In this document: positions 9,508 to 17,996 of the stretch, one piece after another
How the letters are laid out: each line of letters starts with the position of its first letter
How positions within the stretch are numbered: position 1 is the first letter of the stretch
Assembly (NCBI GenBank): GCA_002354655.1
Contig: DELY01000041.1
Coordinates: 12,734-76,733 of the forward strand
DNA: 64,000 bases
Direction: 5' to 3'
DNA from: Pseudomonas sp. UBA2684
GTDB lineage: Bacteria; Pseudomonadota; Gammaproteobacteria; Pseudomonadales; Pseudomonadaceae
The notes under the pieces: model-generated
What the model was told of the DNA's origin: nothing
The model's database searches: none
Seen by the model: only the letters and a program-made list of their open reading frames with translations
Made by a program: the position numbers and the translations under genes

Positions 9508-10427
9508 ACTTTCTCAACCTCCGGTCGGCCCAGAATGCCAGTCGGCCGGAACAGCAGCACCAGCACCAGCAGGGTGAATGCCACCACGTCTTTGTATTGG
9601 TCGCCGAAGATGTCGGCGCCGAAGGCTTCCGCCACACCCAGGACCAGACCGCCGAGTACGGCGCCGGGGATGCTGCCGATGCCGCCAAGCACCGCTGCGG
9701 TAAAGGCCTTGATGCCGGCGAGGAAACCCAGGTGGGGGTTGATCACGCCGTATTGCATGCCCAGCAGCACCGCAGCCACGGCGGCCAGGGTGGCGCCGAT
9801 GACGAAAGTCAGGGCGATGATGTTGTTGGTGTTGATGCCCAGCAGGTTGGCCATCTTCAGGTCTTCGGCGCAGGCGCGGCAGGCACGGCCAAGACGCGAA
9901 CGGGAGATGAAGAAGGTCAGGCCGATCATCACCAGGATGGTGACGATGAAGATCAGCACCTGCATGTAGGAGATCACCACGCCATTCATGGTGCTTTCAC
10001 CGAACACGAAGTTGCCTGGCAGTGGATTGGGGATGGCCTTGTCCTTGGAGTCTTGAGACAGCAATACAAGGTTCTGTAGAAAGATCGACATACCGATTGC
10101 CGAGATCAGCGGAATCAAGCGGTTGCCGCCACGCAAGGGGCGATAAGCGACCCGTTCGATGCTGTAACCGAAGGCGCTGGCGACGATGATGCTGGCGGCG
10201 AAGGCCGCGACCATCATGAGCGGCAGGCTGTCCAGGCCGAACATGGCCAGGCCGGCGATGACGATGAAGGCTACGTACGAGCCAATCATGTAGACCTCGC
10301 CGTGGGCGAAGTTGATCATGCCAATGATGCCGTAGACCATGGTGTAGCCGATGGCGATCAGGGCATAGGTGCTGCCAACGGTCAGACCGTTAACCAGCTG
10401 TTGCAGGTAGTGATAAAGATCAGGCAT
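9504..10427 (-). CDS. braD: Branched-chain amino-acid ABC transporter permease BraD/LivH
   Basis: 307-aa permease that pairs with BraE. About eight membrane segments; the LivH signature [22 protein letters not shown] is near residue 30. The coupling loop [25 protein letters not shown] lies in the second half. ATG 10427 has AGGAG about ten bases upstream. The 120-base gap to braC contains a hairpin that probably lets only part of the transcription enter braDEFG, matching the greater need for binding protein. Confidence 0.95.
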
Positions 10428-10498
10428 TGCCTAACTCCTGGGTTGTCACGCAAGGCAGCGCTTGTGGCGCAGCGTGAAACCGGAATTCTTCTAATAAA

Positions 10499-10527
10499 CA
10501 AAGCCCACTGCTGAGCAGTGGGCTTTG
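10499..10527 (-). terminator. Intercistronic hairpin between braC and braD
   Basis: CAAAGCCCACTGCT and AGCAGTGGGCTTTG are perfect 14-base arms around a single G. On the minus strand a short TTTA-containing tract follows rather than a long T-run, which suits a partial terminator or 3'-end stabiliser for the braC message. Confidence 0.8.
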
Positions 10528-10550
10528 GGTTCAGGCGGGACGTACGCTTT

Positions 10551-11678
10551 TTAGTGCGTAGCGGCTTCGGTTTTGGTGCCGTCCTGGTGCCATTCGTAAA
10601 CCACGAAGCTGAAGTCCTTCAGGTCACCTTTCTCGTCGAAGGCGAGGGGGCCGGTCGGGGTGTCGAAGGTGTTGGCGCGCAGGGCGCTGGCTACCTTGGC
10701 GGTATCGGTGTCGCCGGCTTTTTTGATGCCTTCGGCGATCACTTGCACGGCCGCGTAAGCCGGGAACACGAACGGACCGCTCGGGTCTTCGTTCTTGGCT
10801 TTGAACGCTTCGACCAGTGCCTGGTTCTTCGGATCTTGGTCGAAGGAGCGCGGCAGGGTGACCAGCAGGCCTTCGGAGGCTGGGCCGGCGATGGCCGAGA
10901 TTTCCTTGTTGCCCACACCTTCTGGGCCCATGAACTTGACCTTCAGGCCTTTCTCCGCCGACTGACGCAGCAGCAGGCCGAGTTCCGGGTGGTAGCCGCC
11001 GTAGTAGACGAAGTCGACACCGGCTTGCTTGAGCTTGGCGATCATCGCGGAGAAGTCCTTGTCGCCGGCGTTGATGCCTTCGAACAGGGAGACTTTCACG
11101 CCTTTGCCTTCCAGGGTCTGCTTGACCGCGGTGGCGATGCCTTCACCGTACTGCTGCTTGTCGTGGATAACGGCGACGTTGCTCGGTTTGATGTGGTCGG
11201 CGATGTAGTTGCCGGCGGTCGGGCCTTGCAGGCTGTCCAGGCCGATGGTGCGGAACACCAGTTCGTAACCGCGTGCAGTGATGTCCGGGCTGGTGGACGC
11301 CGCGGTAACCATCAGGATGCCTTCGTCTTCGTAGATGTCGGACGCTGGCTGAGTGGAGCTGGAGCAGAGGTGGCCGACGACGAATTGCACTTCGTCGTTG
11401 ACGATTTTGTTGGCTACGGCCACGGCTTGTTTCGGATCGCAGGCGTCGTCATAGACCACGCCTTCGAGCATCGCACCGTTGACCCCACCGGCTTTGTTGA
11501 TTTGCTCGATGGCCATCTTGGCGCCGATGAATTGCATTTCACCGTACTGCGCGACAGCGCCGGTTACGGGGCCTGCCAGGCCGATCTTGATGGTGTCAGC
11601 CGCTACCGAGTAGCTGGCAACGCCGGCCATGGCCATGGCGGCAAACAGTTTGGAAATCTGCTTAGTAGCCTTGTTCAT
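10551..11678 (-). CDS. braC: Branched-chain amino-acid binding protein BraC/LivJ
   Basis: 375-aa periplasmic solute-binding protein (Peripla_BP_6). A Sec signal peptide occupies the first 26 residues (MNKATKQISKLFAAMAMAGVASYSVA, written here as two parts: positively charged MNKATKQISK, then a hydrophobic core ending at SVAA). Mature DTIKIGLAGPVTGAVAQYGEMQ is the family N-terminus; CDPKQAVAVANKIV and the paired cysteines near 56 and 105 are also conserved. P. aeruginosa BraC binds Leu, Ile, Val, Ala and Thr. It is first in the operon and has the longest upstream region. Confidence 0.95.
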   Translation of the reverse strand: MNKATKQISKLFAAMAMAGVASYSVAADTIKIGLAGPVTGAVAQYGEMQFIGAKMAIEQINKAGGVNGAMLEGVVYDDACDPKQAVAVANKIVNDEVQFVVGHLCSSSTQPASDIYEDEGILMVTAASTSPDITARGYELVFRTIGLDSLQGPTAGNYIADHIKPSNVAVIHDKQQYGEGIATAVKQTLEGKGVKVSLFEGINAGDKDFSAMIAKLKQAGVDFVYYGGYHPELGLLLRQSAEKGLKVKFMGPEGVGNKEISAIAGPASEGLLVTLPRSFDQDPKNQALVEAFKAKNEDPSGPFVFPAYAAVQVIAEGIKKAGDTDTAKVASALRANTFDTPTGPLAFDEKGDLKDFSFVVYEWHQDGTKTEAATH

Positions 11679-11977
11679 AGTGCTCCACTCTTATGTTTTT
11701 CGTTGTTGTAGTTCTGGCGGCCAAAGCTGCAGAACCGGGTTGAGTGCCCCGGTCATACCCCCGGCAATTGTACCGGTACAGTGTAGAGCGCTGGTTTGCG
11801 CCTTGAAAAGCCGGCTACTGGGGGCAAAACACCTGGGTGTCGCTTAATTGCAAGAAACGTATAGAAAAACGGCGTGCCTTAAAACTGTCCGGCAACGTCA
11901 GGCGAGCTTGTCTGCTAATTGCTCGGCGCTATCATGGTTGCCGCTGGAAAATCGGCTCATCCACAACAGGGCACACC
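11679..11977. other. Intergenic promoter region between braC and the DUF2288 gene
   Basis: About 300 bases without a credible gene. It must hold the minus-strand bra promoter and the plus-strand promoter of the DUF2288 gene. I see no confident sigma-70, sigma-54 or operator motif. Open frames across it are short and lack family resemblance. Confidence 0.5.
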
Positions 11978-12295
11978 ATGACTGAACAACCTAGCACCCT
12001 CTATGCCAAGCTGCTTGGTGAAACGGCACCAATCAGTTGGCAAGAGCTGCAACCTTTCTTTGCCCGTGGCGCGTTGCTGTGGGTGGCGGGTGACCAGGAC
12101 TTGATCGCGGTGGCGCAAGCCGTGGCTGAAAACGATCGGGACCAGGTGGCGACGTGGCTGACTCACGGGCAATTGAGTAAGGTCGACGATGCGCACGCCG
12201 AAGATCTGCTAGCCCGCGACCCGTCGTTATGGGCGGTGGTGGTGGCGCCTTGGGTGCTGGTGCAAGAGCGTGTGGCGGCGCCGGCAATGCACTGA
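11978..12295 (+). CDS. DUF2288 family protein
   Basis: 105-aa small soluble protein of the DUF2288 family, common in Pseudomonas and of unknown function. The sequence LYAKLLGETAPISWQELQPFFARGALL is the conserved N-terminal block. KVDDAHAEDLLARDPSLWAVVVAPWVLVQE is the C-terminal one. The start is ATG 11978, with AGGG nine bases upstream. The frame is open further left, but the residues there do not fit the family. It is monocistronic or co-read with the following DUF5064 gene 84 bases away. Confidence 0.8.
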   Translation: MTEQPSTLYAKLLGETAPISWQELQPFFARGALLWVAGDQDLIAVAQAVAENDRDQVATWLTHGQLSKVDDAHAEDLLARDPSLWAVVVAPWVLVQERVAAPAMH

Positions 12296-12379
12296 TCTGG
12301 CGCGTGCCTGGCTCGGCGAAGGGGCAGGCTAGACGGTTTGCGCTATGCTCGGAGGTGTCCTGCACAGGGGAGTACCATT

Positions 12380-12748
12380 ATGTTCGAACCCGGCCATTTG
12401 CATCTCGGCAATCCCATTGCCAGCGCCGCGCAACCTGCCTTCAGCATCGATCTCTATTACGAGGTGCGCCACGATCCGGCCGAAGGCGCAATGTTGCACA
12501 TGCGCATGGTCGGTGAGCTGGCCGGCAAGGCGTTTGAGGAATCTTTCGAGCTGCACCGCGATACGGCTTTCAACTTTGCCAGCGTCGCCACACGCATTGC
12601 GATGAAGCATGGGTTGCCGACCAACACCAGCCTGATCATGCGCAACCACCAGCAATACGACCAGATGTTCGAGGACATTCGCCGCAAGCTCGGCGCGCAT
12701 GCCGGCGATCCGGTTGACCTCGATCACCTGGAGAAAGATGGTCTGTAG
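12380..12748 (+). CDS. DUF5064-like small protein
   Basis: 122-aa protein beginning MFEPGHLHLGN, which I associate with the Pseudomonas-specific DUF5064 family, function unknown. There is no signal peptide or membrane span. The middle (DLYYEVRHDPAEGAMLHMRMVG) looks like a beta-sheet pattern. The end MRNHQQYDQMFEDIRRKLG looks helical. The start ATG 12380 has AGGGGAG about eight bases upstream. The family name is from memory and moderately certain; the coding call itself is stronger. Confidence 0.65.
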   Translation: MFEPGHLHLGNPIASAAQPAFSIDLYYEVRHDPAEGAMLHMRMVGELAGKAFEESFELHRDTAFNFASVATRIAMKHGLPTNTSLIMRNHQQYDQMFEDIRRKLGAHAGDPVDLDHLEKDGL

Positions 12749-12798
12749 GCTGTGATTCGGCATGCCTGGTACGGCGGGTCGGCAGGCGCCATGGCGGC

Positions 12799-12873
12799 GT
12801 AGGGTGGACATGGCGAAGCTTTGTCCACCGAGCTTTGCGGCGGACAAGCCGCACTGCGGCATGTCCGCCCTAG
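12799..12873. repeat. Compound inverted repeat beyond the PhnE-type genes
   Basis: Two nested hairpins: GGTGGACA (12803-12810) with TGTCCACC (12822-12829), and GGCGGACA (12839-12846) with TGTCCGCC (12862-12869). The outer ends TAGGGTGGACA and TGTCCGCCCTA also pair imperfectly. It overlaps the stop of the last permease gene, so it may act as its terminator as well as being a dispersed element. Confidence 0.6.
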
Positions 12874-13637
12874 GCGCTGACCCAGCGCTGACGCGCCCAA
12901 CTGCTCAAGGCGTCGACCGCCACCACCAATAGCAGCATCGCCAGAATCACCGTCGCCGCCTGGGCTTCCTGGAACAGGCTGAGGTTGACGTAGAGCATCT
13001 GCCCCAAGCCGCCTGCGCCGACGAAACCCAGCACGCTGGCCATGCGGATATTGTTTTCCCAGCGGTACAGCGAATAGGCGACCAACTGTGGCCAGACCGC
13101 TGGCAGGGTGCCGTAGCAAAACGCAGTAAGGCGTCCGCCGCCGTTGAGACGAATCGCCTCGGCTGGCGCGGTTGGCGTGTTCTCCAGGGCTTCGGCAAAC
13201 AGGCGGCCGAGCACGCCCGCCGTGTGCAGGGCAAGGGCCAGGGTGCCGGCATTCGGGCCGAGGCCGGCGGCCAGCACCACCAGCGCCGCCCACACCAACT
13301 CCGGTATGGCGCGCAGGGCATTGAGCAGCAAGCGTGAACCACTCAGCGCCAGCCAGCCGAAGCGTCCGGCGGCTGGCAACGCCAAGGCCAGGCCGAGCAG
13401 CGCCGCGAGCAGGGTGCCGATGGCCGACATGGCCAGGGTTTCCAGCGCGCCGCGGTAGATAGCATGCAGGTGAGGCGTGGAGACATCCGGGTTGAAGAAG
13501 CTGCTGGCGTAACCGCCCATTTGGCTCAGGCTGTCGCCGCCGACCAAGGCCGCCAAATCGATGCCCAGGTAGCTGAACGAGGCAATCACTGCCGCCAGTA
13601 ACGCGAGCAGCAGCGCGTAGTTAAGCGCGCGGCTCAT
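12870..13637 (-). CDS. PhnE-type ABC transporter permease (second)
   Basis: 255-aa inner-membrane permease of the BPD_transp_1 superfamily, closest in pattern to phosphonate permease PhnE. It has about six hydrophobic segments and a cytoplasmic EAA loop around [46 protein letters not shown] near the end is the PhnE hallmark. It overlaps the preceding permease gene by four bases (ATGA). Two non-identical permeases suggest a heterodimeric channel. The transported solute is not determined by the permease; see the binding protein. Confidence 0.85.
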   Translation of the reverse strand: MSRALNYALLLALLAAVIASFSYLGIDLAALVGGDSLSQMGGYASSFFNPDVSTPHLHAIYRGALETLAMSAIGTLLAALLGLALALPAAGRFGWLALSGSRLLLNALRAIPELVWAALVVLAAGLGPNAGTLALALHTAGVLGRLFAEALENTPTAPAEAIRLNGGGRLTAFCYGTLPAVWPQLVAYSLYRWENNIRMASVLGFVGAGGLGQMLYVNLSLFQEAQAATVILAMLLLVVAVDALSSWARQRWVSA

Positions 13638-14461
13638 AGCAGGCGTGCCCGCAGTAAGCGGCTGAGCTGGTCGGCCAGTAGCACCAGGGCGAGGAAGGTC
13701 AGCAGCATGCTCGCCACTTCACCGCCGGCGAACATGCGCATCGACAGGTCGATCTGCTGACCCAGGCCGCCGGCGCCGACGAAGCCCATTACCACTGAGG
13801 CGCGGATTGCGCATTCCCAGCGATACACCGTGTAGGAGAGCATTTCCGCAGCGGCATTCGGCAGCACGCCGTAGGCGAAAGCGCTCAGGCGTGGGCTGCC
13901 GGCAACCAGCAAGGCGCGGCTCGGGCGTGGGTCGACCGATTCGAAGATTTCCGCATAAACCTTGCCGAGCATGCCGCTGTAGGTGATGGCGATGGCCAGT
14001 ACCCCGGCGGTTGGGCCGAGGCCGACGGCGCGCACGAACAGCAGCGCCCAGACGATCTCCGGCACGCTGCGTAACACGATCAACAGGCCGCGCACCGGCC
14101 AGCGTAACGCTTGCGCCCACCAGGCCGGGCGGCCGGCAAGGTGCACCGCAGACAGCGACAGGGCGCGACTGGCCAGCAGCGCGCCGGGAATGGCGATCAG
14201 CAACGCCAACGCCATGCCGGCGGTAGCGATGGCCAGGGTTTCCAGGGTGGCACGGCCAAGCAGCCGGAGAAACTCGCGGTCATGCGCCAAGGGCCAGAAG
14301 TCGGCGAGGAAGCGCCCCATATTGGCCGCGTTGTCGGCGTCGGCCAGCACCGCCAGATCCAGCTCGCTGAGCGACAAGCCTGGCCACAACAGCAGCAGCG
14401 CCAGCGCGGTCAGTAGCAGGCGTGGCAGAGCGGCTGGGTCGCGTAATACCGGGTTCAGCAT
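13634..14461 (-). CDS. PhnE-type ABC transporter permease (first)
   Basis: 275-aa permease paralogous to the next gene. [26 protein letters not shown] matches the PhnE C-terminal signature. The coupling loop lies near [24 protein letters not shown] long periplasmic loop follows the first membrane span. The ATG at 14461 lies within the last codons of the ATPase gene (7-base overlap), so the four transporter genes form one operon, binding protein, ATPase, permease, permease. Confidence 0.85.
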   Translation of the reverse strand: MLNPVLRDPAALPRLLLTALALLLLWPGLSLSELDLAVLADADNAANMGRFLADFWPLAHDREFLRLLGRATLETLAIATAGMALALLIAIPGALLASRALSLSAVHLAGRPAWWAQALRWPVRGLLIVLRSVPEIVWALLFVRAVGLGPTAGVLAIAITYSGMLGKVYAEIFESVDPRPSRALLVAGSPRLSAFAYGVLPNAAAEMLSYTVYRWECAIRASVVMGFVGAGGLGQQIDLSMRMFAGGEVASMLLTFLALVLLADQLSRLLRARLL

Positions 14462-15258
14462 CGTGGGATGTGTACGCTGACAGGCGCCGCCGGCAGCGAA
14501 GCCGGCAAGGCTTGCAGCTGTTCATTGGCATACAGGCTGTCCAGCGCGCTGGGGCTGATCGCCGATGGCGGCAGGTCGAAGACGATACGGCCTTCACGCA
14601 CGCCGATGATCCGTGGAAAGTGCGCGAGGGCCAGTTCCACTGCATGCAGGCTGGCCAGCAAGGTAATGCCGCGCGCGCTGGCTTCCTGGTTGAGCACGCT
14701 TAAGGTATGCCCGGCCAGCACCGGGTCCATGGCGGAGACCGGTTCGTCGGCGAGGATCAGCTCGGGCGCTTGATAGAGCACGCGGGCGATGCCGACGCGT
14801 TGTAACTGACCACCAGACAATTGATCGCAGCACTCGAAGAGTTTTTCCGCCAGGTCAAGGCGCGCCAAAGCGGCCTGGGCACCCGGCATATCGACCGGAT
14901 GCAGCAAGTTGAGCAGGCTTTTGCCCAGCGACCACTGGCCGAGTTTGCCGGCCAGCACCGCCGTGATTACCCGTTGCCGAGGTGGCAACGGCGGCGCTTG
15001 GTGAATCAGGCCGATATGCGCGCGCAGCTGCTGGCGTTTGCGCGCACTGAGCTGCCAGGGCTGTTGTCCCAGTAGGCTCAGCTCACCGACGCTGGGCGCC
15101 AGGCTGGTGGCGAGCAGGCGCAGCAGGCTGGTCTTGCCGGCGCCCGACGGGCCGATGATGGCCACCCGCTCGCCGCGCTGGATAGTCAGGTCGATTTCGC
15201 TGAGCGCCACCTGGCCATTGGCGTGGGTCAGACCCACGCCATGCAGCCGCAGGCTCAC
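14455..15258 (-). CDS. PhnC-type ABC transporter ATPase
   Basis: 267-aa ATPase. Walker [11 protein letters not shown]-loop region [16 protein letters not shown], signature [15 protein letters not shown], Walker [14 protein letters not shown], and the switch histidine in [15 protein letters not shown]. All are as in phosphonate-type PhnC. Start: GTG 15258, overlapping the TGA of the binding-protein gene (GTGA). The open frame upstream is the shadow of that gene, and family similarity begins at [11 protein letters not shown]. Some 30 residues beyond the usual core at the C-terminus are of unknown use. Confidence 0.85.
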   Translation of the reverse strand: MSLRLHGVGLTHANGQVALSEIDLTIQRGERVAIIGPSGAGKTSLLRLLATSLAPSVGELSLLGQQPWQLSARKRQQLRAHIGLIHQAPPLPPRQRVITAVLAGKLGQWSLGKSLLNLLHPVDMPGAQAALARLDLAEKLFECCDQLSGGQLQRVGIARVLYQAPELILADEPVSAMDPVLAGHTLSVLNQEASARGITLLASLHAVELALAHFPRIIGVREGRIVFDLPPSAISPSALDSLYANEQLQALPASLPAAPVSVHIPRC

Positions 15259-16106
15259 TTCAACAGGCCGGCTGCGCGGGCTGCTTGCTCGATGCCTTGG
15301 TAGTTTTCCGGCTTGGTCTCGATGAAGCGAGTGGCCGCTTGCAGGTCGAGGATCGCCTTGTGTTGCGGGTTGGCCGGGTCGAGGGCGAGGAAGGCGGCCT
15401 TGATCTTGTCCCGCACGACCGGGTCGAGGTTGCCGCGCACGGTCCAGTTGTAATCGAAGTACGGCGCGGTGGTGGCGATCACCTTGACCTTGTCGGGGTC
15501 GACCTTGCCAGCGGCAACCAGCTTGTCCCACACCGAGGCGTTGAGCACGCCGCCGTCGGCTTTGCCGGCCTGCACCCAGGCGGCGGTGGCGTCATGCGCG
15601 CCGGAGTAGGCGATACGGCTGAAGAACTCTTCCGGCTTGATGCCGTCTTGCAGCATGAAATAACGCGGCATCAGGCTGCCGGAAGTAGACGATACCGAGC
15701 CGAAGGCGAAGGTCTTGCCTTTCAGGTCTTGCAGCGACTGCACGGCCGGGTCGGCGCTGATGATCTTGCTGGTGAACTTTTCGTCTTCGGCGCGCTGCAC
15801 CAGGGGAATCGCGTTGCCGGTTTTCAGGCGCGTCTGGACGAAGGTGAAACCGCCCAGCCAGGCCATGTCGAGGCGGTCGGCGGCCAGCGATTCGACCACT
15901 GCGGCGTAATCGGCCACCGGGACGAATTCGACTTTCATGCCCAGTTGTTGTTCGAGGTAGGCCCCCAGCGGTTTGAACTTGCGCAGCAATTCGGTCGGCG
16001 CTTCATCGGGAATGGCCGAGACCCGCAGAACATCGGCGGCGTGGGCAAAGACGGCGGAAAAAGACAGGGCAAAGCCGGCGACGAGCGCCAGAGTGGGCTT
16101 GAGCAT
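15255..16106 (-). CDS. PhnD-type periplasmic binding protein (possible selenate or phosphonate-like oxyanion importer)
   Basis: 283-aa periplasmic binding protein of the PhnD/PtxB group. A signal peptide ends near AHA at residue 23; the mature protein begins [36 protein letters not shown] and [17 protein letters not shown], a PhnD-type oxyanion loop, are conserved. I recall Pseudomonas homologues with [10 protein letters not shown] labelled putative selenate ABC transporter, but this label is weakly supported experimentally. GGAG lies eight bases before ATG 16106. It is first in a four-gene operon and divergent from the reductase/isomerase pair, with a shared 141-base promoter region. Confidence 0.82.
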   Translation of the reverse strand: MLKPTLALVAGFALSFSAVFAHAADVLRVSAIPDEAPTELLRKFKPLGAYLEQQLGMKVEFVPVADYAAVVESLAADRLDMAWLGGFTFVQTRLKTGNAIPLVQRAEDEKFTSKIISADPAVQSLQDLKGKTFAFGSVSSTSGSLMPRYFMLQDGIKPEEFFSRIAYSGAHDATAAWVQAGKADGGVLNASVWDKLVAAGKVDPDKVKVIATTAPYFDYNWTVRGNLDPVVRDKIKAAFLALDPANPQHKAILDLQAATRFIETKPENYQGIEQAARAAGLLK

Positions 16107-16247
16107 TTCGGGTTCTCCGGTTCAATAGCGGGGAAAGCCGGCGGAGTATAGTGAGGCGCTGGGTTCTTCGCAGCTTTCATTTTCAGCGGCCACAGCGCTG
16201 ACACTGCGATTAAAATTGTCGTCTTTTGAGCCTTCTGGAGCTGCCGC

Positions 16248-17138
16248 ATGACCGCCTCGCTGCCCGCAATCGCTTTCGCCGGTATCGGCCTGATGGGCCT
16301 GCCGATGACCCGCCGGCTGTTGGCCGCCGGCTATCCCCTAAGCATCTGGAACCGCTCGCCGGATAAGTGCCTGGCGTTGCTGGAGCAGGGCGCGCAACGC
16401 GTGCTGACGCCAGCCGAATTGTGCGCCGAGGCGGGCATCGTGATGCTTTGTCTGGCCAACACCGAGGTGGTGCGCGAGGTGGTCTTTGGCCCCGGCGGTA
16501 TCGTCGAGGGCGGCAAGCCGGGGCAGCTGCTGGTGGACTTTTCCAGCCTGGAACCGGCGGCCACCCGCGAGATGGCCGCCGAACTGGAGCGCCGTACCGG
16601 CATGCGCTGGGTGGATGCGCCCGTGTCCGGCGGCACGCCCGGCGCCGAGGCGGGCACCCTGGCGATCATGGCCGGTGGCCGTGAGGAGGATGTCGAGCGG
16701 GCGCGGCCAATCCTCGCTCACCTTGGCCAGCGGCTGACGCGCATGGGCGAGGTCGGTGCCGGCCAGGTGACCAAGGTGTGCAACCAGATGATCGTCGCCT
16801 GCAACGCCCTGGTGATTGCCGAAGTTGTGGCCCTGGCGGAGCAGGCCGGTGTTGATGCCCGCCTGATCGCCCCAGCTTTGGCAGGCGGCTTCGCCGACTC
16901 GAAACCCTTGCAGATTCTCGCCCCGCAGATGGCCGCCAGTCAGTTCGAACCGATCAAGTGGCATGTGCGCACCCTGCTCAAGGATCTGGATACGGCGGCC
17001 AAGCTGTCCCGCGAGATCGGTTCGGCTACGCCGATCAGCGGCTTGGCGGCGCAGCTGATGCGCCTGCACGGCAGCCAGGGCAACCTCGAACGCGACCCGG
17101 CGACCCTGGTCGAGCTGTACCGCGAGGTCGAGCGATGA
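16248..17138 (+). CDS. NAD(P)-dependent beta-hydroxyacid dehydrogenase (GlxR/GarR-like)
   Basis: 296-aa 3-hydroxyisobutyrate-dehydrogenase-family protein. The Rossmann motif is AGIGLMGLPM at about 10-20. The substrate block is DAPVSGGTPGAEAGTLAIMAGG. The catalytic Lys is in GAGQVTKVCNQMIV, and KDLDTAAKLSREIG near the end is also typical. Tartronate semialdehyde reductase (2-hydroxy-3-oxopropionate reductase) is the most likely reaction because the next gene resembles hydroxypyruvate isomerase. Those two act together in glyoxylate/glycerate metabolism. GGAG lies eight bases before ATG 16248. No gcl (glyoxylate carboligase) gene is nearby, so the pathway could differ. Confidence 0.8.
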   Translation: MTASLPAIAFAGIGLMGLPMTRRLLAAGYPLSIWNRSPDKCLALLEQGAQRVLTPAELCAEAGIVMLCLANTEVVREVVFGPGGIVEGGKPGQLLVDFSSLEPAATREMAAELERRTGMRWVDAPVSGGTPGAEAGTLAIMAGGREEDVERARPILAHLGQRLTRMGEVGAGQVTKVCNQMIVACNALVIAEVVALAEQAGVDARLIAPALAGGFADSKPLQILAPQMAASQFEPIKWHVRTLLKDLDTAAKLSREIGSATPISGLAAQLMRLHGSQGNLERDPATLVELYREVER

Positions 17139-17929
17139 AGATCGCCGCCAACCTGTCGCTGCTGTTCACCGAGCAGCCACTGCACGCGCGCGTCGTCGCC
17201 GCGGCGGCCGCGGGTTTCGATGGTGTGGAAATCCAATTCCCCTATGAGCTGCCGGCGCTGCAATTGCAGGAGGCTTTGCAGCGCGCCGGTTTGCCGCTGG
17301 TGCTGATCAACCTGCCGGCCGGCGACCTGATGAGCGGCGGCGCCGGGCTGGCCGCGGTGCCGGCACGCCAGGCGGCATTCGACGCGGCGTTGCAGGAGGC
17401 GCTGACCTACGCCGCCATGGTGCGTCCGGCCTGCGTCAATGTATTGCCGGGGCGGCTGGCTGAGGGCGTGAGCCGTGAGCAGGCCCTCGCCACCCTGGTT
17501 GGCAATCTGCGCAAGACCGCCGAGGCGTTCGAATTACTCGGCATCCGCGTGCTGGTGGAGGCGATCAATCCGCTGGATATGCCGGGTTTTCTGATCAACA
17601 CCCCGGCGCAGCTGGACGCTTTGCTGCGCGCGGTCGACCAGCGCAACTGCCTGGCCCAGTACGACCTGTACCACATGGCGCGGCAAGGCCTCGATCTGGT
17701 GACGGGGATTGAATTACTGCGCGGGCGTATTGGCCATGTGCAGGTTGCCGATTGCCCTGGCCGCGGTGCGCCAGGCAGCGGCCAGCTGGACTTTGCCGCG
17801 CCGTTGGCGGCTTTGCAACGCAGCGGTTATCGCGGTTGGCTGGGCGCCGAATACCGGCCGGGCGAGGCGGGAACGCTGGCTAGCCTGAGCTGGCTGGCCG
17901 ACTGGCGCCAAGCTGGTGGCAGTTCGTAA
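17135..17929 (+). CDS. Hydroxypyruvate isomerase-like TIM-barrel protein
   Basis: 264-aa xylose-isomerase-like TIM-barrel protein (AP_endonuc_2 fold). MKIAANLSLLFTEQPL, FDGVEIQFPYE, VEAINPLDMPGFLINTPAQ, QYDLYHMARQG and GWLGAEYRPG match the hydroxypyruvate isomerase (Hyi) pattern. VEAIN and QYDLYHM carry the expected metal and substrate residues. The start is ATG 17135, overlapping the reductase stop (ATGA). The frame is open farther left only as a shadow. Hyi interconverts hydroxypyruvate and tartronate semialdehyde. Linkage of this pair to the divergent PhnD-type importer suggests, but does not prove, a common substrate. Confidence 0.82.
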   Translation: MKIAANLSLLFTEQPLHARVVAAAAAGFDGVEIQFPYELPALQLQEALQRAGLPLVLINLPAGDLMSGGAGLAAVPARQAAFDAALQEALTYAAMVRPACVNVLPGRLAEGVSREQALATLVGNLRKTAEAFELLGIRVLVEAINPLDMPGFLINTPAQLDALLRAVDQRNCLAQYDLYHMARQGLDLVTGIELLRGRIGHVQVADCPGRGAPGSGQLDFAAPLAALQRSGYRGWLGAEYRPGEAGTLASLSWLADWRQAGGSS

Positions 17930-17996
17930 AGTGGGGTTAGGCGCCCATTCGCCATGCGGATTATTTGTTCCATCCCGAGCGGCGTTGTAACCCACC

